Below are positions 50,163-58,211 of a stretch of DNA of 64,000 nt, piece after piece (the first letter of the stretch is position 1; every line of letters starts with the position of its first letter). The notes under the pieces were generated by a model. It was given only the letters and a program-made list of their open reading frames with translations. It searched no databases and was not told the origin of the DNA. The position numbers and the translations under genes are program-made. Source of the DNA: JAPLKX01 sp035530195 (GTDB lineage: Bacteria; Hydrogenedentota; Hydrogenedentia; Hydrogenedentales; SLHB01); contig DATKVG010000103.1 of assembly GCA_035530195.1 (NCBI GenBank), positions 1 to 64,000 of the forward strand, in the 5' to 3' direction.

Positions 50163-50402
50163 ATGGGAACACCGGGCAAAAGTTCGTCTTCGGGCGTCGC
50201 GCAAGGGCTGGCCCTGGTGACGGAACTCGGGCTGTCGATCGGCATCCCGATAACCCTGGGCGCCCTGCTTGGCGACTACCTGGAGCAACGCTATGGCGGA
50301 CGCCGCGGGCTGCTTTTTGCGGTTGTTTTCCTCCTCGGCATTGGAGCGGGCTTATACAACGGCTACCGGTTGCTGCGCCACGCGGTGGAATCGACCAAAT
50401 GA
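50163..50402 (+). CDS. AtpZ/AtpI-like ATP synthase accessory membrane protein
   Basis: The 79-residue protein has two membrane helices separated by a short charged loop (GLALVTELGLSIGIPITLGALLGDYLEQRYGGRRGLLFAVVFLLGIGAGLYNGYRLL). It matches the small AtpZ/F0F1-ATPase subunit family (Ca2+/Mg2+ transporter-like) encoded at the head of many atp operons. GGTGGAG precedes the ATG. It probably helps assembly or ion supply of the F0 sector. Confidence 0.82.
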   Translation: MGTPGKSSSSGVAQGLALVTELGLSIGIPITLGALLGDYLEQRYGGRRGLLFAVVFLLGIGAGLYNGYRLLRHAVESTK

Positions 50403-50456
50403 AGATACCTTTTGTTGAGCGTCGGACCCCGGCCCCACCCACCCGGCTTTCCCGCC

Positions 50457-50819
50457 ATGAATAATTTCCGAAACCGGTTTTGCCGCCTTTCGGTTTTATT
50501 ACTGGCCGGCGCTTTCCTAGTGTTGCTGCCGTTGAGCCGTGCGGCGGCCGCGGGCCTTTTTGTGGGTGGCGCGGCCAACTTGATCGTGCAGCTCGGCCGG
50601 ATCAGGGCGCTCCGCCTTGCAGGGGGTTCTGTCAATGGTATAAAGTGGAGTACAACTACTTGGGGGATTTTAGGTTGGGCCGTGTACGCGGCCGTTTTTT
50701 ACATTGGGTACAAGTTTGGCGACGGTCGGGCCGCAGGCATTTTGGGCACGGCGGCCGGTTTAATGATACCTCTGGCGGTGATGGTCTACACAGGCGCGAC
50801 CGAAACGGCGGCTTCTTAG
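50457..50819 (+). CDS. atpI: ATP synthase subunit I-like membrane protein
   Basis: The 120-residue polytopic protein has about four helices (LSVLLLAGAFLVLLPLSRAAAAGLFVGGA, WGILGWAVYAAVFYIGYKFGDG, AAGILGTAAGLMIPLAVMVYTGA). Position between AtpZ and AtpB and the topology fit AtpI, which assists c-ring assembly. An alternative TTG start exists at 50412. The last codons and the TAG stop lie inside a GCGGC-TTCTTA-GCCGC palindrome (50808-50823) that also occurs at 23470, so the native C-terminus may have been replaced by a repeat. Confidence 0.72.
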   Translation: MNNFRNRFCRLSVLLLAGAFLVLLPLSRAAAAGLFVGGAANLIVQLGRIRALRLAGGSVNGIKWSTTTWGILGWAVYAAVFYIGYKFGDGRAAGILGTAAGLMIPLAVMVYTGATETAAS

Positions 50820-50843
50820 CCGCGTTAGGCCGCACGGGTTGAA

Positions 50844-51611
50844 ATGGAACATCTTATAGAGCGGTTTACTTGGCATTATGTGCCATTTACCGACTATCGC
50901 ATCCCGTTAGGCGGGATCAACATGTCCACGATTGTCAATACCCTGCTGGTGATGGCGCTCCTGCTCGGCGTGCTTCGGGCGCTGACCCGGCGGATGTTGC
51001 CGGCGCCAGGCCGCGGGCAGGCGTTGGCCGAATTGCTTGTGGAGAGTTGGGACCGGATGTACGCGGTGACGTTTGACGAGGTGGGAGACCCCCACTACGA
51101 AGAAAAGCGGAGGAGGCTGGTGCCGCTGCTCTCGGCGCTGTTCATATTCATCCTGATCTCGAACGCGATTGTGGCGCTGCCCGTGCCTTTCGTCCAGGAA
51201 CCCACGAGCGACCTCAATTGCACGCTGGCCCTGGGGTTTTTCAGCCTCTCGTGCGCAACCGTTTATGGTATTCGCTACAAGGGCGTCCGGGGCACCTTGA
51301 AAGAAATGGCGGGCCCCCTGTGGCAAACAGAAAGCGCGGCATGGTGGGCATCGGCCGCGGGCAAGGCGTCGGCCCTGCTGTTTTTCCCGATCCACGTGAT
51401 CGGCGAGGTCTCGCGGATGCTGTCGATCTCGTTCCGGTTGTTCGGCAACATTCTGGGCGGTGCGACCATCATTGCAGTGATTTTCCTGCTGGTGCGCGGG
51501 CTTTTTGTCCCGCTGATCATGGACAGTTTCTTCCTGGCGTTTGAAGCCGCCGTACAGGCTTACGTGTTTTCCATGCTGACCCTTGTTTACGTAGCGGTAG
51601 CCACAGAATGA
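50844..51611 (+). CDS. atpB: F0F1 ATP synthase subunit a
   Basis: Stator channel subunit of 255 residues with about five to six membrane helices. The essential stator Arg is Arg198 in SISFRLFGNILGG, equivalent to E. coli aArg210. The C-terminal helix has FFLAFEAAVQAYVFSMLTLVY with the conserved Gln. It lies 24 bp after the atpI-like gene and 72 bp before atpE. Confidence 0.95.
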   Translation: MEHLIERFTWHYVPFTDYRIPLGGINMSTIVNTLLVMALLLGVLRALTRRMLPAPGRGQALAELLVESWDRMYAVTFDEVGDPHYEEKRRRLVPLLSALFIFILISNAIVALPVPFVQEPTSDLNCTLALGFFSLSCATVYGIRYKGVRGTLKEMAGPLWQTESAAWWASAAGKASALLFFPIHVIGEVSRMLSISFRLFGNILGGATIIAVIFLLVRGLFVPLIMDSFFLAFEAAVQAYVFSMLTLVYVAVATE

Positions 51612-51683
51612 GATTGCCTGCCGCCTGGATAAATCCGGCGCCCGCTGCGCCGGCAACATCAAATTGTAGAAAGGATTGCCCCT

Positions 51684-51992
51684 ATGGATGTGAGTACTGC
51701 ATTGACTCTACTGCAAGCGACGGTGGCCCAGGCCGCGCAGACAGCGCCCACCGGCCTCGATCTACGCGCCATAGCCGGCGTGGCCGCGGCGGCTTTTGCA
51801 ATTTCGTTTGGCGTAATCGGGGCGGCGCTCAGCGAGGGCTACGCCACCGCCCGCGCCTGCGAGAGCATTGCCCGGAACCCGCAGGCTGCCGGGGCTATTA
51901 CGCGCACCATGTTGATCGGCCAGGCCATCACCGAGTCCACCGCCATTTACGCCCTGTTGATTGCGCTGCTGATCCTGGTGTTGGCTGTTTGA
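51684..51992 (+). CDS. atpE: F0F1 ATP synthase subunit c, predicted Na+ type with two carboxylates
   Basis: Rotor ring subunit of 102 residues, with a roughly 19-residue N-terminal extension relative to most c subunits. Helix 1 is FGVIGAALSEGYATARACESIARNP and helix 2 TMLIGQAITESTAIYALLIALLILV. The ion-site residues are Glu84 with Ser85, Thr86 and Tyr89, matching the Na+ signature of Ilyobacter (Glu65, Ser66, Thr67, Tyr70). Position 32 of that numbering, usually Gln, is Glu51, and the 33-residue separation is exact. This gives the two-carboxylate motif described for Fusobacterium-type Na+ rings. Coupling ion is inferred. Confidence 0.93.
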   Translation: MDVSTALTLLQATVAQAAQTAPTGLDLRAIAGVAAAAFAISFGVIGAALSEGYATARACESIARNPQAAGAITRTMLIGQAITESTAIYALLIALLILVLAV

Positions 51993-52020
51993 ATCAACCG
52001 GCCGCGAAAGCAGACCCGAC

Positions 52021-52452
52021 ATGGTTTCCCTGAACCTCACTTTTGTGGTGCAACTGGCGTTGTTCCTGGTTTTCTACGCCGTGTCCCGCCGTCTCATTTT
52101 TGAGCCGCTCCACCGCCTGATGCTCGAGCGTCAGGCCAGAATCCGGCACGAAGAAGATCTGGCCAAAAAAGACCAGCAAGAATCCGAGCGGCTGCAAGAA
52201 CTCGAGGCGGAGCGGCTCGCGGCCGCCCAGCAGCAGGGCGCGCAGCGCCTCCGCGATGCACGGTTCAACGCCTACCGGCAGAACCGCATCGAGGCCGACG
52301 AACGGCGCCAGAACGCCGACGCCGAGGTGGCCGCATTCCACGCGCGGGTTCAAAACCAAATCGACGGCGAGCAGGGGCGTTACAGCCAGGTGCTCCCGGA
52401 CCTGGTCGAGGCCATGGATCGCCAGGTCAACGTAGAAGGGAGCCTGATGTGA
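52021..52452 (+). CDS. atpF: F0F1 ATP synthase subunit b (first copy)
   Basis: Peripheral stalk subunit of 143 residues: one N-terminal helix (LTFVVQLALFLVFYAVSRRLIFEPLHRLM) and a long charged coiled coil (ARIRHEEDLAKKDQQESERLQELEAERLAAAQQQGAQRL). Length and layout fit the b/b' family. It overlaps the next b-type gene by 4 bp, so two different b subunits are made and the stalk is probably a heterodimer. Confidence 0.9.
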   Translation: MVSLNLTFVVQLALFLVFYAVSRRLIFEPLHRLMLERQARIRHEEDLAKKDQQESERLQELEAERLAAAQQQGAQRLRDARFNAYRQNRIEADERRQNADAEVAAFHARVQNQIDGEQGRYSQVLPDLVEAMDRQVNVEGSLM

Positions 52453-53207
52453 GACCTGTCAGGCGGTTCCTTCTGATTTCGCTTGCGGCCTACGCGGTGC
52501 TTGCGGCGATCGGGCTTGTCTGGTTGCGGTCGTCCGACCTGTCCAAGCGGTACCTGGCGCAAAACCAGGCCGCCCACGAACGATTTGTAGCCATAACCAA
52601 GGATCCCGCCTTTCAGTTGTTCCGGGAACGGCCGCACCTTTATTCGCCGGAAGATGCGCGCCACGAACAACTGGCGTTTGTCCAGGCGTACCAGGCGCAC
52701 CCCGAATACCGTGCGGAGCGGCTGCGGATCGAGGCGTTCACGCTGTACTTTCATGTCTTGAACGGCGTGACGTTCCTGGTGCTGGTGATCCGGTTCGCGT
52801 ATCGGCCGACACTCAATTACCTGGACAAGCGGGTTCAGGATATTAAGGCCCAAATGACCAACGCTTCCGGAACCCGCACTGCGGCTATGCACCGGCTGGC
52901 CGAGGTCCAGGCGGAGGCCGACCAATGGCCGCAGAAGGAAGCCAAAATAAGAGCCCGCGCCGACGAGGCCATAAACGCCAGCCTGGTCCAAATCCACGAG
53001 GAAGCCCGGCTGGCCCGAATACAGCTTGCCCGCGAAACCGAAGATCGCAAACGCGCCGAACTCTTTCGGGCCGCCGCCTTGATTAAGCAGGAGTTGGTGT
53101 CTCAGGCCGTCGAAACGCTCGAGGCGCGTTACGCGGCGGAAACCTCGGAGCGCGACTTGCGGGATAAGGTAGATGAGTTTGTGCGCCTGCTGGATCTGAT
53201 TGCATGA
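52449..53207 (+). CDS. F0F1 ATP synthase subunit b-like protein with N-terminal extension
   Basis: The 252-residue protein adds an unusual front part to a b subunit. An N-terminal helix (LLISLAAYAVLAAIGLVWL) and about 80 residues with no recognised motif (periplasmic if the helix is an uncleaved anchor) precede a second helix (YFHVLNGVTFLVLVIRFAYRPTLNYLD), which is the canonical b-subunit membrane anchor. A coiled coil to the C-terminus follows (AAMHRLAEVQAEADQWPQKEAKIRARADEAINASL). It overlaps both atpF and atpH by 4 bp, which supports it as a real stalk component. Confidence 0.85.
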   Translation: MRPVRRFLLISLAAYAVLAAIGLVWLRSSDLSKRYLAQNQAAHERFVAITKDPAFQLFRERPHLYSPEDARHEQLAFVQAYQAHPEYRAERLRIEAFTLYFHVLNGVTFLVLVIRFAYRPTLNYLDKRVQDIKAQMTNASGTRTAAMHRLAEVQAEADQWPQKEAKIRARADEAINASLVQIHEEARLARIQLARETEDRKRAELFRAAALIKQELVSQAVETLEARYAAETSERDLRDKVDEFVRLLDLIA

Positions 53208-53767
53208 GAAAATCGCTCCTCATAGAACGTTACGCAAAGGCACTGGGAGAGTCGCTGGCCGGACCCGATGTCTTGCGAAACACAACCAAGGCCCTCTCGG
53301 GGCTGGCGCTGTTTTTTGAGCGCACACCCTCGCTCAGGAACGCACTGGGAAACCCCGCCCACGCTATGAGCCGGCGCCGGCAAATCCTCGACTTGGTCCT
53401 CGATAATCACCAAGCCGACCAACCGCTGCGCAACTTCATGCACGCCCTGCTCGACCGAAACAGAATGGCCCTGTTGCCCGCCATCGCCGAGCAGTTTGAT
53501 CGCAGCATCGACGAGTTGCTCAACACCGTCGATGTGCGCGTCGTGACAGTCATCCCGCTGGCCGAAGACGTCCGTGGGCGGCTGGTGAAGGCACTGGAAC
53601 GGCTGGCGGGGAAAACGGTGCGCTTGCGCAATGAGCTAGACCCGGCCATCGTCGCAGGCCTCATTGTCTACATGTGGGGCGTCTATTTTGATTTCAGCCT
53701 GCGCACGAGGCTCGAACGGCTCAAGCAACTGTTGCTTGCGGAGGAAAAGACGCAGTATGGATATTAA
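53204..53767 (+). CDS. atpH: F0F1 ATP synthase subunit delta
   Basis: Connects the peripheral stalk to the top of F1 (OSCP homologue). The 187 residues start RYAKALGESLAG in the N-terminal six-helix domain. The C-terminal part has the family block TVIPLAEDVRGRLVKALERLAGKTVRLRNELDPAIVAGLIVYMWGVYFDFSLRTRLERL. It overlaps the b-like gene by 4 bp and atpA by 11 bp. Confidence 0.94.
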   Translation: MRKSLLIERYAKALGESLAGPDVLRNTTKALSGLALFFERTPSLRNALGNPAHAMSRRRQILDLVLDNHQADQPLRNFMHALLDRNRMALLPAIAEQFDRSIDELLNTVDVRVVTVIPLAEDVRGRLVKALERLAGKTVRLRNELDPAIVAGLIVYMWGVYFDFSLRTRLERLKQLLLAEEKTQYGY

Positions 53768-55289
53768 GGCCCGAGCCGACGAACTCAGCGAACTGATCCG
53801 CCGCCAAATCAGCGATTTCAAGTGGAGCATCGACATCGCCGAAGTCGGAACCGTCGTCCAGGCCGGCGACGGCATCGCCTCGATCTACGGGCTGGAAAAA
53901 GCGATGGCCGGCGAGTTGCTCGAGTTCCCCCACGATGTGACCGGAATGGTGTTCAACCTCGAAGAAAACAACGTCGGCGCGGTCCTGTTGGGCGACTTCG
54001 ACAAGATCGGCGAAGGCGATACCGTCAAACGCACCGGCCGGATTGCTTCGGTGCCGGTGGGCGAGGGACTGATAGGGCGGGTCGTCAACGCATTGGGGCA
54101 GCCGCTGGATGGCCGCGGCCCCATCGACGTCACCCGCTACAATCCCGTCGAGCACATCGCTCCCGGAATTGTCGAGCGCCAGCCCGTCCGACGGCCCCTG
54201 CAAACCGGCATCAAGGCCATCGACTCCATGACGGCCATTGGCCGCGGCCAGCGCGAGTTGATTATCGGCGACCGCCAAACCGGCAAGACCGCCATCGTCG
54301 TCGACACCATCATCAGCCAGCGCAACAGCGACGTGATCTGCATCTACGTCGCCATCGGCCAGAAACAATCAAGCGTGGCCCGGGTGGTGCAGGACCTGGT
54401 GGCGCATGGCGCGATGGACTACGTGATCGTGGTGCTGGCGTCGGCCTCCGAATCCGCCCCCATGCAGTATCTGGCCGCGTATGCCGGGTGTGCCATGGGC
54501 GAATATTTCCGCGACAAAGGCCTCCACGCCCTCGTCGTCTACGACGACCTCAGCAAGCACGCCGTCGCATACCGGCAGTTGAGCCTGCTGTTGCGCCGCC
54601 CGCCCGGCAGAGAGGCTTATCCGGGCGACATTTTCTACCTGCACTCGCGGCTACTCGAGCGCGCCGCCACCCTCAACGAACATCACGGCGGCGGCACCCT
54701 GACCGCCCTGCCCATCATCGAAACCCAGGCCGGCGACATCTCCGCCTACATCCCCACCAACATCATCTCGATTACGGACGGACAGATCTTCCTCGAGTCA
54801 AGCCTGTTCTACGCGGGCGTCCGGCCCGCCATCAACCCCGGCATCAGCGTGTCCCGCGTCGGCGGCGCCGCGCAGACCCCCGCCATGAAAAAAGTCGCCG
54901 GCATGTTGCGCCTCAACCTGGCGCAGTACCGCGAGCTCGAGGCCTTTGCCCAGTTCGGCACCGAACTCGATGCCTCGACCCGCGCCCAGTTGAACCGCGG
55001 CGCGCATCTGGTCGAGATCCTCAAACAGCCGCTGTACCAGCCGCTGCCGATCGAAAAACAAACCATCATCATCCACGCCGCGGCCTCCGGCTTCCTGGAC
55101 GACATCCCGCTCAGCGAGGTCGGAACGCTTGAACAGGAACTCTACAGCTACCTGGATACACAGCACGCCAATCTGCTTAGCGAACTCGCCAAAACCGGCG
55201 AACTTTCCGACCAACTAATGGCCGCCATTGATAACGCCATCCGCACCTTCCTCGAAACCGTCTGGCACGAAGGCAAAGGCCGCCGATGA
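53757..55289 (+). CDS. atpA: F0F1 ATP synthase subunit alpha
   Basis: Regulatory nucleotide-binding F1 subunit of 510 residues from ATG 53757. The P-loop GDRQTGKT is at residues 171-178. The signature PAINPGISVSRVGGAAQ and the C-terminal ELYSYLDTQHANLLSEL region are present. The N-terminal IRRQISDF helix docks to delta. The start lies inside the end of atpH, and the stop overlaps atpG by 4 bp. Confidence 0.98.
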   Translation: MDIKARADELSELIRRQISDFKWSIDIAEVGTVVQAGDGIASIYGLEKAMAGELLEFPHDVTGMVFNLEENNVGAVLLGDFDKIGEGDTVKRTGRIASVPVGEGLIGRVVNALGQPLDGRGPIDVTRYNPVEHIAPGIVERQPVRRPLQTGIKAIDSMTAIGRGQRELIIGDRQTGKTAIVVDTIISQRNSDVICIYVAIGQKQSSVARVVQDLVAHGAMDYVIVVLASASESAPMQYLAAYAGCAMGEYFRDKGLHALVVYDDLSKHAVAYRQLSLLLRRPPGREAYPGDIFYLHSRLLERAATLNEHHGGGTLTALPIIETQAGDISAYIPTNIISITDGQIFLESSLFYAGVRPAINPGISVSRVGGAAQTPAMKKVAGMLRLNLAQYRELEAFAQFGTELDASTRAQLNRGAHLVEILKQPLYQPLPIEKQTIIIHAAASGFLDDIPLSEVGTLEQELYSYLDTQHANLLSELAKTGELSDQLMAAIDNAIRTFLETVWHEGKGRR

Positions 55290-56137
55290 ACCTCCAAGAA
55301 ATCAGACGCCGCATCAACAGCGTAAAAAACACGCAGAAAATCACGCGCGCCATGAAAATGGTGGCCGCGTCAAAGCTGCGCAGGGCCCAGGAAGCCATCC
55401 GGCGAACCCGACCATACGCCCATAACATGGGCGACCTCACAAAGGCGCTCGCCTCGCGCGCCGACCCCGAAAAACACCCCCTGTTACGGCCCGGCAGCGG
55501 CAGCACGGTCGGGCTGGTGGTCGTGACCTCCGACAGGGGTTTGTGCGGCGGGTTCAACGTCAACATCATCAACGAAACAATGCGGGCGATACACGAGGAG
55601 TTCGCCGGCAGGCCCGTCGAACTGATTGTCATCGGGCGCAAAGGCGTCGACACGTTCAAACGGCGCAACGTGACGGTTCGCCGGGCGTTTCCGGGCCTGT
55701 TTGACCGGTTCAGCGTGAATTCCGCTTCCGCCGTTGTGGATGATTTCGTGCAGCGGTTCACGGGTGGCGAGTTCAGCGAGGTCTATTGCGTCTACAACGA
55801 GTTTAAGACGGCCGTCACACAGCGGGTCGTGCTCGAACGGCTGCTTCCTTATCCGTCTTTGGAGGCCGCGGAAACGTCACAGGTTGACTATATTTTCGAG
55901 CCGTCTGAAGACCAGATCCTGTTTCAGTTGCTTGTAAACAACGGCTACGTCCAGATGTACCGGATCCTGCACGAGTCCGCGGCCAGCGAGCACGGCGCAC
56001 GGATGAGCTCGATGGACTCGGCTACCCGCAACGCCGGCGACATCGTCGGAAAGCTAACGCTGACATACAACAAGGCGCGCCAGGCGGAAATCACACGTGA
56101 AGTCACCGAGGTGATCAGCGCCGCCGAGGCCGTATAA
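55286..56137 (+). CDS. atpG: F0F1 ATP synthase subunit gamma
   Basis: Central rotor shaft of 283 residues. The N-terminal helix carries RRRINSVKNTQKITRAMKMVAASKLRRAQ, with the conserved TRAMKMVAASK. The Rossmann-like domain has VVTSDRGLCGGFNVNI. The C-terminal helix is GARMSSMDSATRNAGDIVGKLTLTYNKARQAEITREVTEVISAAEAV. It is followed by an unusual 157-bp gap with a long hairpin before atpD. Confidence 0.97.
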   Translation: MNLQEIRRRINSVKNTQKITRAMKMVAASKLRRAQEAIRRTRPYAHNMGDLTKALASRADPEKHPLLRPGSGSTVGLVVVTSDRGLCGGFNVNIINETMRAIHEEFAGRPVELIVIGRKGVDTFKRRNVTVRRAFPGLFDRFSVNSASAVVDDFVQRFTGGEFSEVYCVYNEFKTAVTQRVVLERLLPYPSLEAAETSQVDYIFEPSEDQILFQLLVNNGYVQMYRILHESAASEHGARMSSMDSATRNAGDIVGKLTLTYNKARQAEITREVTEVISAAEAV

Positions 56138-56157
56138 TGCAAACTATAAGCAAAAAA

Positions 56158-56209
56158 CGGGGACTGACTCGCTTTTCTCGGCAGTTTGAGAAAAGCGTGT
56201 CTGTCCCCG
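56158..56209 (+). repeat. long hairpin between atpG and atpD
   Basis: A 22-position stem with 20 paired positions has an outer CGGGGAC/GTCCCCG, a middle part with two mismatches, an inner CGCTTTTCTC/GAGAAAAGCG and the loop GGCAGTTT. A degenerate half copy (AAAAACGGGAACTTGGCTCG ... CGGCAGTTTG) follows atpC at 58130-58168. The family looks like an interspersed repeat that inserted in the operon. Confidence 0.8.
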
Positions 56210-56294
56210 CTTTTCGCGGACCTACCTTCATCGTTTACGGGCGAGGCAAAGCTTCAGGGCAGAATTTGCGAGGCAAGCTTGAAGGAATGCGGGA

Positions 56295-57692
56295 ATGAAT
56301 AAGGGCACGGTAGCTCAGGTCATCGGGCCGGTGGTGGACGTGAAGTTCGGGCCGGGGCAGTTGCCGGCCATCTATCACGCCCTCGAACTGACGCGGCCGA
56401 ACGGTAAGGTGCTAGTGCTCGAAGTGGCCCTGCACCTGGGCGAGAATCTTGTGCGCAGCATCGCCATGGACAGCACCGACGGCATCGCCCGTGGCATGGA
56501 AGTGGCAGACACCGGCGCGTTCATCACCGTCCCCGTCGGCCCCGAGGTTCTCGGCCGCATCATGAATGTAATCGGCCAGCCCGTCGACGAAAAAGGGCCC
56601 ATCGAGGCCCGCGAACACTGGCCGATCCACCGTCCCGCCCCCGAGTTCGACAACCTCGACACCCGAACCGAAATCTTCGAAACCGGCATCAAAGTCATCG
56701 ACCTGCTCGCCCCATACAGCCGGGGCGGAAAAACCGGCCTGTTCGGCGGCGCGGGCGTCGGCAAAACCGTCTTGATCCTCGAGCTCATTCACAACGTCGC
56801 CACGAAGCATGGCGGGTTCTCCGTATTTGCCGGCATCGGCGAACGCACCCGCGAAGGCAACGACCTGTGGCTCGAAATGACCGAGTCCGGCGTGCTCGAC
56901 AAGGCCGCGCTGGTCTACGGCCAGATGACCGAACCACCCGGCGCGCGGGCACGCGTCGGCCTCACCGGGCTGACCGTGGCCGAATTCTTCCGCGACCAAC
57001 TCGGCCAGGACGTCCTGCTGTTTATCGACAACATCTACCGGTTTTCGCAGGCCGGCTCGGAGGTCTCGGCGCTGCTGGGCCGGATGCCCAGCGCCGTCGG
57101 GTACCAGCCGACGCTGGCCACGGAGATGGGCGAGTTGCAGGAGCGGATCACCTCCACCAAACAAGGCTCGATCACGTCCGTCCAGGCCGTCTACGTCCCC
57201 GCGGACGACCTTACCGACCCCGCGCCCGCCACCGCGTTCGCCCACCTTGACGCTACCACCGTGCTGTCGCGCCAGATCTCCGAGTTCGGCATTTACCCCG
57301 CCGTCGACCCACTCGACTCCACCAGCAGGATCCTCGACGCACGCATACTCGGCGACGAACATTACGATATCGCCCGCGGCGTCCAAAAGGTTCTCCAGCG
57401 GTATCGCGACCTCCAGGACATCATCGCCATCCTCGGCATGGACGAACTGTCCGAGGAAGACAAAATCATCGTCAACCGAGCCCGCAGAATCCAGCGGTTC
57501 CTCTCGCAACCCAATTTCGTCGCCGAACAGTTCACCGGCATGCCCGGCAAATACGTCCCGCTCCGTGAGACGATCCGCAGTTTCGCCGAGATCCTGTCCG
57601 GCCGGCACGACGCCCTGCCCGAGGCCGCGTTCCTGTATTGCGGCCCAATCGAAGACGCGGTCGAAAAGGCCCGCCGCATGAGGACGGCCTGA
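56295..57692 (+). CDS. atpD: F0F1 ATP synthase subunit beta
   Basis: Catalytic F1 subunit of 465 residues. The P-loop GGAGVGKT is at 151-158, the catalytic Glu region GERTREGNDLWLEM, and VALVYGQM-type, LFIDNIYRFSQAGSEVSALLGRMPSAVGYQPTL and DDLTDPAPATAFAHLDATTVLSR are all present. DNIYRF has Tyr where most beta subunits have Phe. It is separated from atpG by the hairpin-containing gap, and atpC starts 2 bp after its stop. Confidence 0.98.
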   Translation: MNKGTVAQVIGPVVDVKFGPGQLPAIYHALELTRPNGKVLVLEVALHLGENLVRSIAMDSTDGIARGMEVADTGAFITVPVGPEVLGRIMNVIGQPVDEKGPIEAREHWPIHRPAPEFDNLDTRTEIFETGIKVIDLLAPYSRGGKTGLFGGAGVGKTVLILELIHNVATKHGGFSVFAGIGERTREGNDLWLEMTESGVLDKAALVYGQMTEPPGARARVGLTGLTVAEFFRDQLGQDVLLFIDNIYRFSQAGSEVSALLGRMPSAVGYQPTLATEMGELQERITSTKQGSITSVQAVYVPADDLTDPAPATAFAHLDATTVLSRQISEFGIYPAVDPLDSTSRILDARILGDEHYDIARGVQKVLQRYRDLQDIIAILGMDELSEEDKIIVNRARRIQRFLSQPNFVAEQFTGMPGKYVPLRETIRSFAEILSGRHDALPEAAFLYCGPIEDAVEKARRMRTA

Positions 57693-57694
57693 CC

Positions 57695-58126
57695 GTGCCC
57701 GGCCCATACGGAGATTTGCTAATCCTTGAAATTTCCGCCCTCGACCGCGACCCGGTCCGGCTCGAAGTTGCCGACGTCTCCCTGCCCGGCACCGAAGGCG
57801 TATTTACCGTCCTCCCCGGCCACGCGCCTATGGTGGCCACCATCACGATAGGCGTATTGACCGCCACCCTCTTGTCGGGCATCCGCCACTCGTTCGCCGT
57901 CAGCAGCGGGTTGGTCCACGTCATCCAGAACAAAGTCCTCGTCCTGACGCAAACCGCCGAAATGGACACCGAAATCGACCTCGATCGTGCCGAAGCCGCA
58001 CAAAAATGGGCCGAGCAGGAAATCGACAAGGCAAAAGGCACCGCCGACGTCGGCGTCGCAGAAATCGCCCTCAAACGAGCCATCATACGCATCCGCGCCC
58101 GACACGGCGAATCCGCCGGCACATAG
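57695..58126 (+). CDS. atpC: F0F1 ATP synthase subunit epsilon
   Basis: The 143-residue protein starts at GTG 57695. The N-terminal beta sandwich (LILEISALDRDPVRLEVADVSLPGTEGVFTVLPGHAPMVATITIGVLT) carries the GxFGxLPGHAP-like block of the family, and a C-terminal helical pair follows (DLDRAEAAQKWAEQEIDKAKG...EIALKRAIIRIRA). It couples F1 to the c ring and may inhibit ATP hydrolysis. It is the last gene of the operon. Confidence 0.92.
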   Translation: MPGPYGDLLILEISALDRDPVRLEVADVSLPGTEGVFTVLPGHAPMVATITIGVLTATLLSGIRHSFAVSSGLVHVIQNKVLVLTQTAEMDTEIDLDRAEAAQKWAEQEIDKAKGTADVGVAEIALKRAIIRIRARHGESAGT

Positions 58127-58176
58127 CGAAAAACGGGAACTTGGCTCGCGACGCCTCCGGCAGTTTGGGGTTTTCC

Positions 58177-58205
58177 TTGAAAATTAGCAGTCTATCTGCT
58201 ATTAT
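58177..58205 (+). promoter_or_regulatory. sigma-70-type promoter predicting a leaderless mRNA
   Basis: TTGAAA-N17-TATTAT is a good -35/-10 pair with ideal spacing. Seven bases after the -10 falls exactly on the ATG at 58212, and no ribosome site precedes that ATG. Confidence 0.6.
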
Positions 58206-58211
58206 TCAATC

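Noticed and set aside
49595..50245. 216-codon minus-strand frame upstream of the atp operon
   Set aside because: It runs through interspersed palindromes, overlaps the ends of two real genes and has no domain. Its translation is the kind repeatedly produced by such repeats.
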